Of a DNA stretch of 8,726 nucleotides, positions 5,999 through 8,726 are shown piece by piece. Source of the DNA: Lysobacterales bacterium CG_4_10_14_3_um_filter_64_11 (GTDB lineage: Bacteria; Pseudomonadota; Gammaproteobacteria; Xanthomonadales; Xanthomonadaceae); contig PFJA01000187.1 of the NCBI GenBank assembly GCA_002782905.1, forward strand, positions 5,362-14,087. The letters are read 5' to 3'. The position numbers were made by a program, and so were the translations under genes. Numbering within the stretch: position 1 is the first letter of the stretch; every line of letters starts with the position of its first letter. The notes beneath the pieces were generated by a model, which was not told where the DNA came from, did no database searches, and worked only from the letters and a program-made list of their open reading frames with translations.

Positions 5999-6566
5999 AG
6001 GCGAAGCGCGATTGATAGCCGTCGGCATCGAGCGCGCTGTCACTTTCAAGCGGCACATCGCTTGCAAGATACGCCGCGAATGCGCTCACCTGGCTGCGCC
6101 GCTGCTGCATGTCGCGCGCGGGAAACAACGCATCGAGCATTTCTTCGTAGCCCTCGCAGGCGTGCGCCATGCGCCGCGCATTGTTTTCGGTCAGTTCGAA
6201 CACGTGCGCACCGCGGGCAAACAGCCGGTCGGCCAGTGCGCGCTGGGTCGGCGTCAAGCCATCGTCGCTGGCCTCCGGCTGGCGTTGCAGCCGCCAGCGA
6301 AAGCCAACGACGCGCGCCTCGCGGCCGATTTGCAGATAGCCACGAATCGCCATATCGACCAGATCGGCGGCGATGCAGCGCGCATCATATGCGCCGCGAA
6401 ACACATAGCGTGCGCTACCCGGCGACAGGTCAGCCGGCGGTTGACTCGGGTCGATTTCGACCGTCGCTTGAGCCGGTGCGTTGTTTGATGCCCGCTTAAG
6501 CCAGCGCCACCAACCAACGAATCCACTCAGCGCCAGTATCACTGGCAACCATAACCACAATCCCAT
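5769..6566 (-). CDS. Short DUF2207-type membrane-anchored protein
   Basis: A 265-residue protein resembling the C-terminal half of DUF2207 (YciQ-like) membrane proteins. Residues 2-20 (GLWLWLPVILALSGFVGWW) form one TM helix followed by RWLKR, implying a cytoplasmic body. Then come PPADLSPGSARYVFRGAYD (43-61), AADLVDMAIRGYLQI (66-80), LTPTQRALADRLF (104-116) and FAYALALDASTAWSERF (188-204). These match the family order of a Pro-rich entry, the 'LAxRGYL' segment, the 'LT..' helix and the 'YALAL...W...F' segment. The usual N-terminal signal peptide and roughly 200-residue extracytoplasmic DUF2207 domain are absent. The ATG at 6566-6564 is chosen because GGAG lies 8 nt upstream (6578-6575) and the protein then begins at the TM helix. 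The frame is open further to 6839, but that part is Cys-rich, unlike the family, and overlaps greB. Function unknown. It is transcribed divergently from greB. Its last 71 codons are duplicated at 3133-3348. Confidence 0.75.
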   Translation of the reverse strand: MGLWLWLPVILALSGFVGWWRWLKRASNNAPAQATVEIDPSQPPADLSPGSARYVFRGAYDARCIAADLVDMAIRGYLQIGREARVVGFRWRLQRQPEASDDGLTPTQRALADRLFARGAHVFELTENNARRMAHACEGYEEMLDALFPARDMQQRRSQVSAFAAYLASDVPLESDSALDADGYQSRFAYALALDASTAWSERFTRCVGADAASVFASRLRWYHGSGSQVLSDLHELEQALGQQLSEQIATLAKPPQGMFGLPGR

Positions 6567-6773
6567 CGCTACATCTCCGTCGCATGGTTCGCATGCCTGA
6601 TTCACGCCAATGCCAGCGTCCGCAGCTACCGGTTGGGGGCGCTGCGTTGTCGCTAGCGGTTCGCCCCAACACGCTGAGCGCTGCTTGCGGTTGGCCACGC
6701 GTGCAAGTGTAATTCGAACCTCACGCGACAGGGCGAGACAACCCTGCCGGCAGTCGCCACTGGGGTACGCGAG

Positions 6774-6779
6774 TATATT
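6774..6779 (+). promoter_or_regulatory. Candidate -10 box for greB
   Basis: TATATT lies 25 bp before the greB start codon, in the 238-bp gap (6567-6804) between the divergent DUF2207-like gene and greB. It matches five of six bases of the sigma-70 -10 consensus. No recognisable -35 stands 16-18 bp upstream, so the call rests on the -10 alone. I could not place a promoter for the minus-strand gene in the same gap. Confidence 0.35.
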
Positions 6780-6804
6780 CAACATCCGCTCAAGGATATT
6801 GCCG

Positions 6805-7317
6805 ATGTCGCGCTGGCGCCCTGCCGCCGTTCCCAGCACCGCGTTGATTACCCGCGCAGGACTGGCGTGTTTGCGCGCCGAACTTGATGCGTTGTGGCGG
6901 CTGCGCCGTCCCGAGGTCGTCGCGGCGCTGGCGGCTGCCGCGGCAGAGGGCGATCGCTCGGAAAATGCCGAGTACCACTATCGCAAAAAGCAGTTGGCCG
7001 AGATCGACCGGCGGGTGCGCTATCTGAGCAAACGCCTCGACACCCTGCGTGTCGTCGACGGCGTACCTGCCGACCCCGATGCGATCTTCTTCGGCGCCAG
7101 TATCGAGCTTGAGCATTGCGCCAGCGGTGAGGTCTGCACCTATCGCATCGTCGGCCCGGATGAGGCCGATGCCCGCCACGGCGACATCAGCATCGATTCG
7201 CCGCTGGCACGCGCCCTGCTCAAGCGCCGGGTTGATGACGAGGTGCGGGTGGAGCTACCCAACGGGCCGGCACACTTTGTGGTGCTGGCGATTCGCTACC
7301 CGGTGGATGTGCCCTGA
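6805..7317 (+). CDS. greB: Transcription elongation factor GreB
   Basis: A 170-residue Gre factor that enters the RNA polymerase secondary channel and stimulates cleavage of backtracked RNA. The N-terminal coiled coil spans about residues 12-85, with the tip GDRSENAEYHYRKK at 49-62; D50 and E53 are the acidic tip residues that hold the catalytic Mg. The C-terminal globular domain follows, with FFGASIELE (95-103), YRIVGPDEAD (113-122) and ISIDSPLARALLK (128-140). The features RRPEV, EYHYRKKQLAEIDRRVRYL and GPDE favour GreB over GreA. ATG 6805 is chosen over the open frame upstream (to 6610) because AAGGA (6792-6796) precedes it by 8 nt and GreB homology starts soon after. The N-terminus has about 10 extra residues (MSRWRPAAVP) compared with E. 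coli GreB. It converges on rimO with 18 bp between stop codons. Confidence 0.96.
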   Translation: MSRWRPAAVPSTALITRAGLACLRAELDALWRLRRPEVVAALAAAAAEGDRSENAEYHYRKKQLAEIDRRVRYLSKRLDTLRVVDGVPADPDAIFFGASIELEHCASGEVCTYRIVGPDEADARHGDISIDSPLARALLKRRVDDEVRVELPNGPAHFVVLAIRYPVDVP

Positions 7318-7335
7318 ACTGCCGTGCGGGACGAT

Positions 7336-8682
7336 TCACGCCACTGCGTCGTTCACCAGCGCGTACAGGTCGTGTTCGTCGCTACCCATGATCCGCACAT
7401 CGGCAAAATCACCGGGTTTGAGGCCCGCCTCGGCACCGTCCTGAATCTGTACCAGGCCATCGATTTCCGGGGCGTCGGCCATTGAACGGGCGATCGCCAG
7501 ATCGCCGTCGATTGCATCCACCAGCACGCGCTGCACGCTGCCGACCTTGCGCGCCAGCTTTTCCTCGCTGATTTGTTCCTGCAGTGCCATGAACCGGGCC
7601 AACCGATCGCGCTTGACTGCCTCCGGCACGGGATCGGGCAGCGCGTTGGCCGCCGCGCCGTCGACTGGCGAATAGGCGAACGCGCCAACACGGTCGAGTT
7701 CTGCCGCGTCGATGAAGTCCAGCAATTGCTCGAACTCGGCATCGGTCTCGCCAGGAAAGCCAACGATAAACGTGCTGCGGATGGTGATCTCGGGGCACAT
7801 CGCGCGCCAGCGCGTGATCCGCTCCAGGGTTTTATCGACCGCGCCGGGGCGCTTCATCAGCTTGAGGATGCGTGGGCTGGCGTGCTGGAATGGGATGTCC
7901 AGATACGGCAGCACCTTGCCTTCGGCCATCAGCGGCACGATGGCATCGACGTGCGGATACGGATAGACGTAATGCAGCCGCGTCCAGATGCCGAGTTCGG
8001 CCAGCCCTTCGCACAGCGCGCTCATGCGCGTCTGGTACGGCTTGCCACGCCACTCGCGCTCGGCATATTTCAGATCGACACCATACGCGCTGGTGTCCTG
8101 CGAAATCACCAGTAATTCCCTGACCCCGTTGTTCGCCAGTTTTTCCGCTTCGCGCAACACCGCGTCGATGGGCCGCGACACCAGGTCGCCGCGCAGGCTG
8201 GGGATGATGCAGAAGCTGCAACGGTGATTGCAGCCTTCGGAAATCTTGAGATAGGCGTAGTGCTTGGGCGTGAGCTTGACGCCGACATCATCATCGCGGC
8301 GCGGCAGCAGGTCGATGAACGGGTTGTGGCGCTGTGGCAACGCCGCATGCACGGCGCCCATGACGCTGGCGTAATCCTGCGGCCCGCTGATCGCCAGCAC
8401 ATCCGGGTGCACCGCACGGATCTGCTCGGGACGCTTGCCAAGGCAGCCAGTGACAATCACCTTGCCGTTCTCGGCCAGCGCCTCGCCGATGGCATCGAGC
8501 GATTCGGTGACCGCAGAATCGATGAAGCCACAGGTGTTGACCACTACCACATCGGCGGCATCGTAGCTGGGCACGATGTCATAGCCCTCGGCGCGCAACT
8601 GGGTCAGGATGCGCTCGGAATCGACCAACGCCTTGGGACAGCCGAGGCTGACGAAACCGACCTTGGGATTGCTGACAGCCAT
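7336..8682 (-). CDS. rimO: Ribosomal protein S12 methylthiotransferase RimO
   Basis: A complete 448-residue radical-SAM enzyme that adds a methylthio group to the conserved aspartate of ribosomal protein S12 (D89 in E. coli numbering), in the cytosol. The N-terminal MTTase (UPF0004) domain supplies C15 (SLGCPKALVDSE), C51 (NTCGFIDSA) and C80 (TGCLGKR) for one 4Fe-4S cluster. The radical-SAM core supplies CNHRCSFC (C151, C155, C158) for the other. IPSLRGDLVSRP (160-171), ISQDTSAYG (193-201), YPYPH (240-244) and VGFPGETDAEF (307-317) are typical RimO segments and separate it from MiaB. A C-terminal TRAM domain (about 380-446) is expected to bind S12. Length is normal for the family (about 440). 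The ATG at 8682-8680 begins just before the first conserved strand; the ribosome binding site is weak (GGTTGATG). A -10 box lies 32 bp upstream. No lesions are seen. Confidence 0.97.
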   Translation of the reverse strand: MAVSNPKVGFVSLGCPKALVDSERILTQLRAEGYDIVPSYDAADVVVVNTCGFIDSAVTESLDAIGEALAENGKVIVTGCLGKRPEQIRAVHPDVLAISGPQDYASVMGAVHAALPQRHNPFIDLLPRRDDDVGVKLTPKHYAYLKISEGCNHRCSFCIIPSLRGDLVSRPIDAVLREAEKLANNGVRELLVISQDTSAYGVDLKYAEREWRGKPYQTRMSALCEGLAELGIWTRLHYVYPYPHVDAIVPLMAEGKVLPYLDIPFQHASPRILKLMKRPGAVDKTLERITRWRAMCPEITIRSTFIVGFPGETDAEFEQLLDFIDAAELDRVGAFAYSPVDGAAANALPDPVPEAVKRDRLARFMALQEQISEEKLARKVGSVQRVLVDAIDGDLAIARSMADAPEIDGLVQIQDGAEAGLKPGDFADVRIMGSDEHDLYALVNDAVA

Positions 8683-8714
8683 GGCATCAACCGATGTTGC
8701 GAACAGGGGCGGCG

Positions 8715-8720
8715 ATTATA
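8715..8720 (-). promoter_or_regulatory. -10 box of the rimO promoter
   Basis: On the minus strand the sequence reads TATAAT, a perfect -10 hexamer. A transcript would begin at about 8708, leaving a leader of roughly 26 nt before the rimO ATG. The matching -35 would fall beyond the window edge, so only half of the promoter can be seen. Confidence 0.55.
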
Positions 8721-8726
8721 CGTGCT

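Noticed and set aside
3108..6001. Composite transposon formed by the two direct repeats
   Set aside because: The repeats encode the end of a DUF2207-like gene and no transposase, have no inverted ends, and show no target-site duplications.
6610..6804. Upstream start for greB giving a 235-residue protein
   Set aside because: The additional 65 residues show no Gre similarity, while ATG 6805 has AAGGA at the right distance and starts close to the known N-terminus.
6567..6839. N-terminal extension of the DUF2207-like protein to a start at 6839
   Set aside because: The extra residues are Cys-rich and unlike the family, the extension overlaps greB, and a good ribosome binding site stands before the internal ATG at 6566.
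1..8726. CRISPR array, tRNA, rRNA or riboswitch
   Set aside because: No regularly spaced short repeats, no cloverleaf-like or rRNA-like stretches, and no leader long or structured enough for a known riboswitch were recognised.

Overview
The window reads as chromosomal DNA of a GC-rich gammaproteobacterium. GreB and RimO have typical proteobacterial sequences, and the gene set would fit a relative of the Xanthomonadales, but the genus cannot be fixed from sequence alone. Conserved genes sit at both ends: the 3' part of a YjgR/DUF853 ATPase gene on the left (1-1302, +), and greB (6805-7317, +) converging on rimO (7336-8682, -) on the right. Between them lies an accessory stretch of about 5 kb with clear signs of gain, deletion and duplication.

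Left to right: (1) the yjgR-family gene, whose 5' end lies outside the window. (2) A two-gene toxin-antitoxin operon, a ribbon-helix-helix MazE-type antitoxin (1452-1694) overlapping a GTG-started MazF/PemK toxin (1679-2017), with an inverted repeat over a -10-like box upstream. (3) A type I restriction HsdR relic (about 2106-3016), lacking its N-terminal nuclease and most of its helicase and broken by a frameshift at an A run. (4) A decayed patch (3108-3534) made of a C-terminal scrap of a DUF2207-like gene on the minus strand joined to a hydrophobic scrap on the plus strand that resembles an SLC13 transporter. (5) An intact SLC13/DASS anion transporter with two RCK_C/TrkA_C domains (3678-5564). 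(6) A short single-TM DUF2207-type protein on the minus strand (5769-6566). (7) greB and rimO.

The most notable structure is a direct repeat of about 250 bp, about 93% identical by eye, at 3115-3362 and 5751-5998. It brackets the intact transporter, and each copy carries the 3' end of the DUF2207-like gene. Differences inside the coding part are mainly silent (8 of 13), which suggests the left copy comes from an allele or paralogue that was under selection before it was truncated. Recombination between the copies would excise a 2636-bp unit carrying the transporter.

Functionally the window does not form one pathway. The live genes are a housekeeping ATPase, a self-contained TA module, an anion transporter, a small membrane-anchored protein of unknown function, a transcript-cleavage factor and a ribosomal protein S12 modification enzyme. 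I see no CRISPR array, tRNA, rRNA, transposase or integrase, and no convincing new multi-gene system. The most interesting material is the record of rearrangement.
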